From: Albifimbria verrucaria
Taxonomy: Eukaryota; Ascomycota; Sordariomycetes; Hypocreales; Stachybotryaceae
Direction: 5' to 3'
Assembly: GCA_020081605.1 (NCBI GenBank)
Contig: JAHREC010000061.1
Coordinates: forward strand, 1-64,000
DNA: 64,000 bases
Shown here: positions 23,534-34,889 of the stretch, in pieces
Layout: the number at the start of each line of letters is the position of its first letter
Position numbering within the stretch: the stretch's first letter is position 1
Made by a program: the position numbers and the translations under genes
The notes under the pieces: model-generated
Seen by the model: only the letters and a program-made list of their open reading frames with translations
Told to the model about the DNA's origin: nothing
Databases searched by the model: none

Positions 23534-23930
23534 GCTGTGTAGGATCTATGTACTGGGTATCTTAATTCAAACCCAATAAACCTGTGGAGCTAGCTGGCCA
23601 GGGCGGACTCTGATATCTCTCCCATATTTAGAATTAACGTACGAAGGACAGGGTGCCTCGCACAGCTCAGTCAAGCGCTGTGTAGGATCTATGTACTGGG
23701 CGGGGCTGATACCTCACATCACTGAAGCCTTCGACGCTGAGTTTGGGACTGTCCTCCAGATGAACCAAGCGGGCAACGGAGAAGATGGCACGCCCACAGT
23801 GCGGAGACTTATGTTAAAGGTCGTATCTTAATTCAAACCCAATAAACCTGTGGAGCTAGCTGGCCAAGACGGATTCTGATATCTCTCCCATATTTAGAAT
23901 TCAAGTACGAAGGACAGGGTGCCTCGCGCA
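23534..23930. repeat. two interleaved direct repeats, about 100 bp each
   Basis: A block of about 105 bp (CTTAATTCAAACCCAATAAA to CAGGGTGCCTCGC) occurs at 23560-23663 and again at 23826-23931 with few differences. A 24-bp block (GCTGTGTAGGATCTATGTAC..) occurs at 23534-23557 and 23677-23700. In the first copy the 24-bp block joins the long block directly. In the second, about 126 bp (23701-23826) lie between them. One copy has therefore lost or gained that piece. Confidence 0.85.
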
Positions 23931-23931
23931 G

Positions 23932-26900
23932 AGAAGGGTATGTTTGTAGCGCATCGTAGTTTATCAGGAGGCACAACTCAGTCAAGCGCTTTCGCCCCTA
24001 CGCCACGCCAACGGTCAATTGCGATTCGTCCTTCGGTCTCTAAAAGTTCATTCAATTGATAGTTGCAGCTGAGGGTTGGATCCGGGTGTCTAGGCTTTTG
24101 CTGCGCCAAGCTCCGGTAGAAATCGACGAAGCTCGTCAGAGGGTGCCTCCAGCTGGGGCGCCGCTCTTGTCTCGCCTAGATGAAAGAGCTAGCAATGCCA
24201 TCCGATAACAGGATTCGAGAGGGTAGTCGGCCTTTAGCCATATACCTAGTCAAACATTGCTTGATATCTCGTAGCTCACGATATGGCCAACACATCTTTA
24301 TTGTGCAGGTCTGGCACTACGAGAAGCTCTTTCCCAGAGTCCCGCAGTTGTTGACCAGAAGTTTTGGCAGTAGGCTCCGTGCCAAGCAGAGGCCGTGCCG
24401 CACAGGGCCGTGCCGCACAGGGCCATGCCGGCGGGCCCGGTTCGGTTCTCCGGTATCCACCAGCAAGGCACAGCCAGGCTTAGTTGCCGACTCAAACGCA
24501 AATATCAAGTGAGGCACCCAACACGCATGGACACCTATAGAGCATGATGATGATGAAATGTATAGCATTAGTTCCTACTCATTCCTGACTAGCCGTACCT
24601 GTCATGTTGCCCAACCGTCCTTCCCACCCAGCCTCAGCCTCAGCTACCAGGGTACTGCACGTCGGAAGCGTATATTCCGCTCCACCTCAACCTCAGGTCT
24701 ACCGTTACCAGACAGCAAATTGATTCGAACTCGCATCCTTGAATATTGTTTTCGCACCAAGCTTTGCGTCCTCCCCAGACTTTATGCCGTCGTATCAGGC
24801 TAGATCTAACTGTCTGCTGTGCTGAACCACTGAACCGCGGTATTGCCAATCCTAACAAATGTCGCCATGCTTAGCGTCTTTCTGGGGCATCTTTCGGTGT
24901 TAAGCGAGGCTCCCAGGGATGAACTTTGAATGGGTGCATTTTGGACATCTGTGTTCTTTCGAGAAATGTCTCAAAAACGTTAATTGGAGGCTAACATAGG
25001 CTCTTTTTGCAGCTTTGCGCAATCGTGAGAAAGAGTTAGGTAGCATTTTCAGAGAGGGTTTCGAAGGATACAGAGGCAGAATTTAATGACTAAAGAGGAA
25101 CGACGTGAATGACAATTATCATCCGAAAAGAGAGAACATGGTGATGTATTTGTACCGTATCCTGTCCACTAGATCAATAGTACTGTAGGCTTGTCCGGAG
25201 ATGTGGCGTTGTCTTACTTGGTTTTATTTTTGCTAAATCCCAACTTCCAGCTGAGATGATAGACTATGGCTTGTCATTACACGATACTCTGAGTCAAGCT
25301 CTTCACCCTTATGAATCAGCAAGCATATTGTACAAGGCTCAATCATCTTTGCCGCTCTTAGCTAACGGCCCTAGTTGGGATCTCATTATCTCTCACAGAT
25401 AGATCATCTGGACATGTGGTTATCCTGTCCCTGGTTCAATCCGAATGAGGGAGAATGAACGTTATCGGACGTCGTATGGACAACCGTGTGCAGCCCATTG
25501 TGATAGCTACACGCATGATTATTTCACAGAAGCAGCAAGCATCGCAGATGGGCAGGTTACTCACAGTTTATCCTTCCTGAATCCCAACAGAACTTTTTCC
25601 ATTCCGCTCAGCTTGGACATGTCTTGGTGAGCATCGCGCTCATGGTGGCGTGATGGGTAGTCACTGTTCATGACATGGAAACAAAAGCCCGAGTTCCCAA
25701 AAAGAAAAGTCATGCGACGGCATGGCATCAGTCCCATACTTGGCCAAGCCATGATCGCCTTGATAGCCATGCCAAGACAGCTGCTACAGCCACGAGGGCT
25801 CTTTCCCAGGTAGCAACAGGGGCCAGCCTTTTTCACTCGGGAGCAGAGACGTGGCGGCCCTATAACCTGGTAATTTATGCAAGACAGTCCGCTAGGAGAC
25901 TGCCACATGCGCAGGAAAAGATGAGAGGTTGACCCCTAGTTTGAAGGCCCGATGGAAGCCCTGAGGCTACTTGCTATTGATGAATCAATAAATGACGTGT
26001 TTCAATATATTATCATGAGCTGAACCGAGGTGTGATTAGCTAGCCGACAAATATCGGGCTTGATCACATGTCACGTCGTTGGCAAAGAAAGGAAAGAGAA
26101 AGCACGGTCCCAGATGCACATGTACAAGAAAGCTAGTTCACAGACATTCCCAGGATAGGGAAATCCCAATACAAGGTTGCCAGGGTCGCATCGCATGGTC
26201 AAGAAAAACCGATTCAGAAGCCATCCAGGAGGTGATGTCTGAGCTTGCTACTGAGCTTATGACTGAGCTCCGATATGTTCATCAATTCGTATCCCGTGCA
26301 CCGGCCGGCCAGGCTAGTAAAATAAAAAAGTAGGGACCATGCATAAGTACGATCAAGCTGGTACGGCTGATGACGCAAACAATTTTCCATAGTCTTCTTA
26401 GCGCCACTCAACTCATTTCAGTCAGGTTTGATGTGCCAAGGCCGCATCTCGTGTGTCGGCCTACATTCGCCGACACCACAAGATCGCAAGGTCTGTCACA
26501 CAACTCGGTCCGTTTATACTACTATCGGTTAGTTCATCATCGTTACGAAAACACACCAGCAACCGTGTTTCCACTTCTTAAGCTACGCTCGTTTTGAGGT
26601 AGAAGGCATATCGTTGTTGTCATTAAGTACGTATAAGCATCTGACGGCCAAGGTAAGAAGAATCGCTAGGAGAGCTCGACCCCAGGTAGGACTCCCATAC
26701 TTCAGGGGCTGCAGGTGTTTCAACAGCTGACTGGTCTGCCGACAGGTCGTCAGGGGTGTTGAAGAGAGCTGGTTTTCATTCCAAGCACGGCTTAGTAGTC
26801 GTCTCTTTTCCCGCCAAAGTATCCTGTCATTGGCTCGCTTTTGGACAGGTGTGGCACAGCGTGGACGAATGATTGCTTCATGCTACACCGTCTCTCCTCC

Positions 26901-27182
26901 AGCCATCCATGAGGACATCCCCTCCATACGATCATTGAGCAGATGGCACCCTGGTGCTGGTCTTGACTGTTACATCTAGGCTGTTCTAGATACTAGTGGG
27001 ACGAACGCAAGCTTTGCATAATATAAGGAAATTAATTCCTTGCCGCGTCAAGTCTGGAGCATGCTGTTCAGATCACTTGGCGGGGAATGGAGGGTGGCGG
27101 CTGGCGGCGCCTCTGGCAATGAAAAGTCGTTTGGGTGGTTCAGACATGTCGTTGGTTGACCTTGACCCCTGCACCATGATGG
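23932..27182. other. gene-free stretch
   Basis: No gene assigned. A short direct repeat (GCCGTGCCGCACAGG units) lies at about 24391-24428. The remaining open frames are short and unlike known proteins. Confidence 0.4.
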
Positions 27183-28190
27183 GTGAGGGCTAGACAGGGA
27201 TGCATATGCAGCATTGTCTCACAGCACACGGACTGCATCTTTGTGGAAGATCCCAGAAGATACACCCCTACCCTTGTCATGGTCGCATTTTGCCTAAGCA
27301 CACGCCCGTCCTCTTTCGACAACAACCAAGGGCCACCTTCTGTTTCGATCCTCCTTCCCGCTCCTGCCTGGAATCAGATTGGCTGGCATGATCAGATCCC
27401 TTCTCGACAGGCAGCCAATCAGTCTGACGAGGACGAAGAGGGGAGGATGCAGGCTTGGCTGCTTCTGTTAATTTTTCAATTTGTTAATTTTATTCCCTTT
27501 AATCATTTATTCCTTTTTTTTTGTATTAGTCTCTATTTTCTTTCTTCGTCATTATTATTCATATTTTCCAGAGCAATACTCGAATGCGTGCCCAGACCAT
27601 CAGTTTCTGTTGCTCGCTTTCTCGCATCGGTTTGCCCTGTCTGTACTCTTGTCCAATCTGGGTCAGCGGACACCCAAGATGCTCTTCTATTTGCCAGGCG
27701 AAGCGTCGAGAATCGAAAAGCTTTCTCAATTTCGGACATCACCACCATGGACCTCATCCGCAAAAAGATGAACCCGAACCGTGCTCAAGCAGAAATACAT
27801 GCGTCCTAGGCTTGTATATCGCGCAATGAAATTTCCCTTCGCAAATGATAAGTGCGCTTCTGATATCTCCTCAAAGGGCATACAGTGCTGAGCAGAGGGC
27901 TCCTGCGACGACTCGCCTGGTCCAAACGCCAAACCGACCCCGCCCGGTTACTCAGGAAGTACCCTGCGTCAGGCCAGCAGCAAGAAGCTGGGAGTGCACA
28001 ACCCTGAAGATCACCACGCGATGTGGCTACAGATGAAGCTGCGAGGAGGGTCCCGCCTTGTTAAGGTCATCAAACCGCTGCCATCTTCACATTCATGTAC
28101 CGGCTATCGAGCTAAAGCTGACGTGTCTATTACTTCCAGCACTGCAACGACGGGCACTTCGACGACGAGCACTTCAATGACGACTAACGA
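27183..28190. other. long chance frame and T-rich leader, no supported gene
   Basis: A 208-codon plus-strand frame (27183-27809) crosses a T-rich tract at 27465-27560 that looks like a fungal 5' leader. A short possible start (MDLIRKKMNPNRAQ, ATG near 27747), followed in another frame by KYMRPRLVYRAMKFPF, could be a gene broken by a single missing base. I cannot confirm it. Confidence 0.25.
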
Positions 28191-28251
28191 CGACAACGAC
28201 GACAACGACGACAACGACGACAACGACGACAACGACGACAACGACGACGAA
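28186..28251. repeat. 9-bp tandem repeat (GACAACGAC)n
   Basis: About six to seven copies of GACAACGAC. On the plus strand it would encode a DDN repeat; I see no gene around it. Confidence 0.9.
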
Positions 28252-30889
28252 CGACCACCACCACAACCTCTCCCGGCCACGAGCCTCCCATTTGCATCTC
28301 CTCCCCGCCCCAGTGGCACACTTTAGGTCTCCTGCTCTATTTATGTACGACATCCGCCTCGGCTGCAAGTCGGCCTTGCATAAACACCAAACTGCATTTC
28401 GTGCGCCATTTAGTGTATCACGAGTTCATCACAGGATAAAGTGAGAGGGCGAGGCTAGATGAACTGGCCGGTAGGGAGCGAACAGGCTAGCAGGAGCAAA
28501 CCGCAATACCCACCAAGAAGCCGACTTCGGTTCATTGGTTTCTATGAGTCGCTAGCTTCTCATAGAGGACCAATGCTCAAGAGAACAAAAGAACGTACGG
28601 GGCGCATTGGTCACTCACCAGTACACAAGAATCAACCAGTGCAAATTGGTGTAGGAAGTAGTCTTTGCGTCTTCATCGTCCGTCAATATCGTCCGTCCTG
28701 CCGACCGTCCTGTCGACCGTCCTGTCAACCATCCATATCGCACATCCGTATCTCAATGAGAGAACCACAATGCAACCCCTCTTTCCCTGCGACCTGAACA
28801 TAAATATCAAAGCGTTGGGCAAGAAGACAGAGGAAGACTGGGCCGGCCACCGAGGTGCGGCGGCTTGTTCTCCGACTGTCGGAAGGACATCTCAAGTTCA
28901 TTCATGATTTCGACTCCATACATGATATCAAGGAGTCGCGGCAGGAAGCTGGGTCGAAGGGTTCAGGATCAAGGACAATGCTATCGATAGCCTGAGAGTC
29001 CTGGTATCAACTCACCACTCTTGGTCGAACCAGAAGTTTGATAAAAGTCCTGAGATGTTCCACCACAAAGGATGCACGCGTTCAAGCAGAGATGCCGGGG
29101 AGTACAAGCTGTCTCATGCGCTTAGACCAATGCACGACGCACGAAACCATATGTCGTCGGCGGCGAGTCTACAAGTGCTTCTGACGTGTCCTCGAAAATC
29201 AAAGTTATCACCCCTGATGGGATGCGTTAGACCCTGGGGCAGTGACACCAAAGTTGGGCCAAGGCATCTGACCATTCAAAGCGAAAGATGCGCCACGGAT
29301 AGGATGGTGACGGCGATGCTTCTCGAGCCCAAGTTCTTCTTCCTCAACTGTTTCGATATCTTGATCGCTTGGCGAAGCCGTCACCAATCCCTCATCTCCC
29401 CTTTCTACATACAAGTCATACATACACGCGATCACATGCGCACACAGGCATACACATGCACACACGCACACATGCACACACGCGCATTCGCACACACTTT
29501 GGGCCTGGCCGGATCGGATCGATGTCGTTACGACGGCTTACACATCAGTCGGCCGGAGTTGAGTCGTCGCAATACTCTCTTGGCCAGGCAGACTACCCTG
29601 TTCCTCGACCATGAGAATGTTGTGGGCCGTGGTGGGGCTGGTTCCAAGCTAGCGTCGAGCTTAGAACACTTGGTTCAACAATCGGTTAAAGCGATCCATC
29701 AGTCATCATAAAAACTACGGTCTAAACAGTATAAGAAAACTAATCTGTCAACTGGATATCGGAGCATTCACTTGTTTCCTTCAGGCTTCGCCCCAACACG
29801 TTGAACGCTGGACAGGAGCTTCTGCGCTCTGTGTAGCACTGTCATCCAGTTATCTTTGCTATCTCACCGTCAACCCAAGCTTATCTGCTGCCCTCTGGCG
29901 GTGTTGCTTCCAGCCTTCGTCTTGCCAGCAGAGGCTCCACGCTAGTTGGGACGTGCCTCGAAGTGGGCCCTCGTAGGCGGCAAGATAGTTCGTCCTAGGC
30001 TGAAAGGAATGCTTTCTGAGTAGACTGGCGGTAGCAAAAATGATACAGAGCTTCAAATAAGCAACCAGCTTGATTGAATCCAGTCTGTATAGTGCTAGGG
30101 CGATCTGTGAAACAACCCTCATCCTAGAAAAGGCTGTCTTTGCATAGCGATGTATGGACTTGCCACATTCACTCGAGGGCATAGCTCACGTTGAGTCGAC
30201 TATTCACTTAGTCTGCATTAATTCTTGTGACTTCTATGCATGTCATATCATCGGCCTCCTGCGTCTCGTCACCTGCATCTATCCACACAATCCACACAAC
30301 ATACAACACATCTCAAAGACGCCACGACGACATCGAAGACGTGGACGGCATCAAGTACCGGACTCCAACAACTGAGAGTGGAGGACATTACAATGCTGCG
30401 TGCCTGTTCTGATCAACCTGTACTACATACAGCATGGCCGTTTCCAAGGCATCAGATATGTAGCTTTGTAGCATCCACCTAGAAAGCACTTCGCTGATAC
30501 TTCAAACTTCCAACAGCTCCCACGGCTATTCTATGTCCGGTAAAACTATCCCTTGAAGACAGCTGATATATACAATGCCGTGCATGACCGGGAGTCTCAT
30601 ATTGACCCATCAATGGATCATCGCGATGTAAAAGAAGTCATCAGGTACTCGGAAGGGGCAGAGTGGTCTGAGACCCCTGTGAGCGCTAAGCCGGCGGGAA
30701 TACGGTGGGCTGGAAGCCTGCTGCGCCATGAACGACATGCCTACTTTGGGCCTCAGCCTTGTCGGTGGGCCTCCCTAGAGACCTTGCTCCACGAGCCTCC
30801 TCTGTGAGTCCCATCAGTGGGCATAGGCATCAACCACTTGGGTTCCACCGCTGCTCAGTCCAGCTGCCCTTCCAATACGGTATATCGCT
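28252..30889. other. gene-free stretch with CA-rich and CCGTCCTG repeats
   Basis: Small repeats lie at 28690-28730 (CGACCGTCCTGT units) and a CA-rich microsatellite at about 29420-29495. The 218-codon frame at 29055-29711 spans this microsatellite and shows no family features. No gene assigned. Confidence 0.4.
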
Positions 30890-30897
30890 TATAAAAG
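30890..30897 (+). promoter_or_regulatory. TATA box of the RPN4-like gene
   Basis: TATAAAAG about 93 nt before the ATG at 30990, followed by a C/T-rich leader. Spacing fits a TATA-driven fungal promoter with a short 5' leader. Confidence 0.5.
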
Positions 30898-30989
30898 TCA
30901 AGATGCCCTCTTGAATTCTCACTCTTCCATTCGTCCTCAAATTCGCAGTTTCATATTCTTTGTTCCTGTTTCTCCCCTTCGTGTCCATC

Positions 30990-32892
30990 ATGCTGTCTCT
31001 CTCACAACTTCCATACCAATACAACTCCAAAGACGACTATAACCACTTTCACCGCCGCGAGACCAACAAGACACCTCACGTCTCTCGTGATTTCGTCGCC
31101 TTTCCCGGCTTCGACCAGTTCTCTTCGCAGTCTCAACCGATCCCCGTATTGCCCCAGGATTTGGGCAACGACACTATGCAAACTGGTGTCTACGGTGACC
31201 TCACCCAGTTCACACCAAAGCTGGGCCGGTTCAACCACCAGCGCGAGTCCTCTCTCTCTTCTTTGGCGCCCTCCTCAGAGCCAGCGTCTCCCTTCAACCA
31301 CAATACCTCAAATCTCCATATCGCCATAACTGACTCAAGCAACGACGTTCTCGGCGACATGCACACTCACGACAATACCGGTTCACATGGAAACTCGTAT
31401 TACCAGCTCGCAAAGTCGATGGGCTCTTACCCAGGCTACCAAACTCTGGACCAGTTAATGTCGGAACTAGCCTACCCGGTTACGATAGGCCCAGACAATG
31501 AACCGCGTGCTGATCGAGGCCTCCTGCCGGCGCCGGATTTCGTCAACAGTTCAAGTCGTTCACATCCTGCGTCGGTGGCGAGTTCCATTGCTGGTGACTC
31601 ACCGGCAACACCCACTGTCGGTGATGCTCAGATGGACAGTCGACGGAAGGGTACGTCTCTATCTGCAGCTGAGCTGCACACCAACGAAGTTGACATGCTG
31701 ACAACTCTAATAGGATCTGGTGCCATACCAAAGCTAGATCGCACCATGACCGACGTTTACAGCGACGAGCTGTACAGTCCGAATTCTGCGATTACATCTA
31801 CGTCGCCTCCCCAGAATCGCACGAACACCTCGCCTACCAACGACATCTTTCACTGGCGTGTCAACGCTGCGAATGGCCATCGTCAGAGTGCTGCCCAGTC
31901 ACCGGCTTCAAGTGCCTCTCGTTCTCTTGGAGAATCTCGATTCAGAACCGGGTCTTGTATGGCACCCTCGCCTAGTCACGATTTCTCTGCTGCCCATGAT
32001 AGCAATATCCCATTCAACTCTGCGCAAAGAATGCGTGAGCAGAACAAGGTGCAACAAAAAGGCCAACTATATCAGCAGCAGATGGCGCCGGCCACAGAGC
32101 CAGAGACGCCCGAGGCTATATCTCCCAAGGATGCCATTCTTGAATTCAACAAACCAGAGGTAGGAGAGCCTAGCTTCCTCTATTTCCCCAGGACTCAACC
32201 AATTTTGAAATGGATCATTTGGCCAAGGCCATGGTACCGCAGGCGGACAACCGAATGGCATGCTCACAGCCCGTGGTTAATAATCAAAATGGTGTAAATC
32301 ACCAGCTCAGCTACCTACCATCTCACATTCCCATAAGGATTGAGGTACCGCAGCAGTATCCATTTATTGCACGCATGCGTCCCAGCCACGATACACCACC
32401 ACCCAGGCTTAGCTCCGCTGGCTCAAGTTCCCCGAATCCAGTTCTACAACACCGGTTGGGCGTCAACGACCAACAGGAACGGCGGCTGACGGCGGCACCT
32501 ACACCTGCACTTATCACGGGTGCACTCAACGATTCGAGACCCCGGCACTCCTACAGAAGCATAAGCGCAAGGAACACCGTCAGACGCAGGGCCTTGGGGC
32601 ACCTCGCCCTCACGAGATGGTTAGTATGACATCTGGCCTATTGAGTAACCAGGCAGGCCCACATCGCTGCGACCGAATCATCCCTGGCACTGGAAAGCCC
32701 TGCAATACGGTATTCTCGAGGCCATACGATCTTACCAGGCACGAGGACACCATCCACAATGCCAGAAAGCAAAAGGTTCGCTGCAACCTCTGCGCCGAGG
32801 AGAAGACTTTTAGCCGGGCGGATGCCCTCACCCGACACTACCGGGTCTGCCATCCTGATGTTGAGCTACCAGGAAAGCACAGTCGTCGGTAA
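30990..32892 (+). CDS. rpn4: RPN4-like C2H2 transcription factor for proteasome genes (two frame breaks)
   Basis: Nuclear C2H2 transcription factor resembling filamentous-fungal Rpn4, which in yeast drives proteasome gene expression. ATG 30990 starts MLSLSQLPYQYNSKDDYNHF. The N-terminal 450 residues are Ser/Pro/Thr-rich and low in order, with QTLDQLMSELAYPVTIG and MTDVYSDELYSPN. An intron at 31651-31713 (GTACGT, branch GCTGAC, TAG; 63 nt, so the frame stays open across it) gives SRRKGSGAIP. The C-terminus has a first finger (YTCTYHGCTQRFE to HKRKEH), then HRCDRIIPGTGKPCNT with RPYDLTRHEDTIH, and a last finger (VRCNLCAEEKTFSRADALTR..H), ending GKHSRR. Single bases are missing at the C runs 32186-32189 and 32430-32433. 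With them the product is 613 residues and the fingers are intact. The fingers are the best-conserved part and make the family call. Confidence 0.85.
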
Positions 32893-34600
32893 GGGGTTTG
32901 TAGACATGACGTTGACCCAATGTGCCCATTGCGAGCATGATCATGGGCCACGAAAAACGACGCCATCGTGTATCGCAAACAGTCTCAGGGCCGGGGATAA
33001 ATTGGAGTCTATATTACTGAATTGTGCCTGCTTAGTCCTAGAGTCAGTGAGACGAAGGTGTTTGGAGTGAGGAGTTCAATGAGCATGGAAACGATGGTAA
33101 TACTCACAAACGCATAGAATTCTTTCTTCCTTTCATTCTCACTCTGTTAAAGCAGAGAAAACTTCCCGTCGTGTCCTCTTACGTGATTTTCGTCGGTCAC
33201 TTAGTCTAGTACAGACGGCCTAGGCATAGGATGCATCTCCGATAGAAGCCTGTGTTGAAGAATCACCCACTGATTGGCGCTCGACGCTCCCTAAAGCCGC
33301 GCGCATCTCTTGTATGCGTCGCAACCATACCCAGCATACAAAAGCAGGCATCTGTGGAGTTGTTCGAGCCTTGCACGCGTTGAAAGGGCAGGTGCAACGG
33401 ATTCAATACGGCTCAGAGTTGGGTACTCAAGTTTGGAGTTATACGTTTCAAGTTCACAATTTATGGCTCAGAGTTTAGAGCTCAGGATTTCGAGCTTCCC
33501 ATCATTCACTACACAGTAATTCTTCAAATAGATATAGGTAGAGTTTAAGAAGCAAGGAATAAATGAAAGAAGAAGAAGAAAAATAGTATCGTCTCTTCAA
33601 CGCATGTTCTTACACCGAGAAGATTCAAAATGGCTGACCTATAGGTCCGACCTGCTTGCTCTGGGCTTCAATGCTGCGAGAAAGAGACGACTTACTCACA
33701 GGAGCACAAGACTGCTGTCAATCTTGCCCGCTAGGTTGAGTGGGGTATCCTTTGATGGTCGATGGGTAGTGAGGCAGAGTCTTGTAAAATAGTGAAGCCA
33801 TTAAACATGTGCATAGATACATGAACCTGAAGCCCGCATCGTAGACAGCCTGTCTATGCTGAGATCCAGCCATCTTCTGCGGGTCTTGTCTGTTGGCGTT
33901 TTGTCTATGAGCCTCGTCTGTTGGCACTGGTTATGACCGTCGTCTTCTAGCCTCGTCTATTACCCTCGTCGAATACCCTCGTCGAATACCCTCGTCGATT
34001 ACCCTCGTCGATTACCCTCGTTGATTACCCTCGTCGATTATCATCGTCGATTACCCTCGTCTATCACCCTCGTCTATACCCCCGTCTGTGAGAAATGGGC
34101 AACCCCGGTTCTTGCACTACCCCAGTCCGGGCCCTGTGCGACCCGGCCGGTGCTGATCGCCACTGCGACTCCTGTCTCGTAGCACTTCGAGCTAGCGTCA
34201 GAACCCTTGGCTCAGCGCTGCATGCCTCTTCAGGCAACCTGACCTTCTGGCGAGACACCTTGTGTGATTCCCAGAATTGCCGCATCTCTGCATCTCTGTA
34301 TCTCCCAATACAAATTCTGACTGCTCTTACCTCTCGCTGCTGTTGACGTTAGGATCCATAGTCACTAATTAATGTCTGCTCCTAATTGGTATCCCCTGCG
34401 TGGTCAGGCCTCTCAGGTCTCAGTAACTGACCCCAGTCTCGGAGCCTCATTAAGAGAGGGAATGGTCCGGGGAGAGAGAACTAATTAATCTGGTTCCTTG
34501 TGACAAAACCGGTTAGGCCACACTTGCTTTACTGCCTGTCGTTTGGCCACTTGGGTAACACCCTCATCTCTCCACCTAGAGCCGCAAGGGAGGATATGTT
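32893..34600. other. intergenic with a 13-bp tandem array
   Basis: No gene assigned. It contains the repeat array at 33957-34085 and scattered short frames. Confidence 0.4.
33957..34085. repeat. 13-bp imperfect tandem repeat (ATTACCCTCGTCG)n
   Basis: About ten imperfect copies of a 13-bp unit. Related CCTCGTCT units extend upstream to about 33900. It is non-coding and no palindrome is evident in the unit. Confidence 0.85.
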
Positions 34601-34639
34601 TGTCATGGTCATCATATTCCGTTGACTGCGTATACCCCC

Positions 34640-34830
34640 GACCAATCGGTTGTTTCGCGCCCTCCCGTCCTTTTTACCCTGTCCATTTTTCTATTCGCTT
34701 CTCTTTTCCACTTCCCACTTCTTTGCTCTCTTTATTCTCTTTCTTTTGTCCTTTCTTTTTATTTCCCTTCCTGGTTTCATTACCCTCCCCCCTACATCTA
34801 TCATCTACCACAGTTTTCTTCTAGAATTTC
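34640..34830 (+). promoter_or_regulatory. pyrimidine-rich 5' leader of the HMT1-like gene
   Basis: About 190 bp, very rich in C and T on the plus strand, ending some 60 nt before the ATG at 34890. Such tracts are common near transcription starts of well-expressed filamentous-fungal genes. The open frame through it is not part of the protein. Confidence 0.5.
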
Positions 34831-34889
34831 ACAATTGCTCCACCCTACAGAAGTCGACCTGCTCCCAAGCCTACAGACTGCTGGCCATC

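Noticed and set aside
27183..27809. 208-codon plus-strand frame
   Set aside because: It crosses a T-rich leader-like tract, has a low-complexity Phe/Leu run and no domain; likely chance.
29055..29711. 218-codon plus-strand frame
   Set aside because: It spans a CA microsatellite that cannot give stops in this frame; the rest has no family features.
32160..32191. A 32-nt intron (GTAGGA...CCCCAG) in the RPN4-like gene instead of a frame break
   Set aside because: It is too short for a fungal spliceosomal intron and lacks a branch site; one missing C in the run 32186-32189 explains the frame and keeps the conserved residues.
34650..34889. N-terminal extension of the HMT1-like protein upstream of ATG 34890
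   Set aside because: It is translated C/T-rich leader (Phe/Leu/Ser/Pro only); the family start fits MDSSPAPP at 34890.
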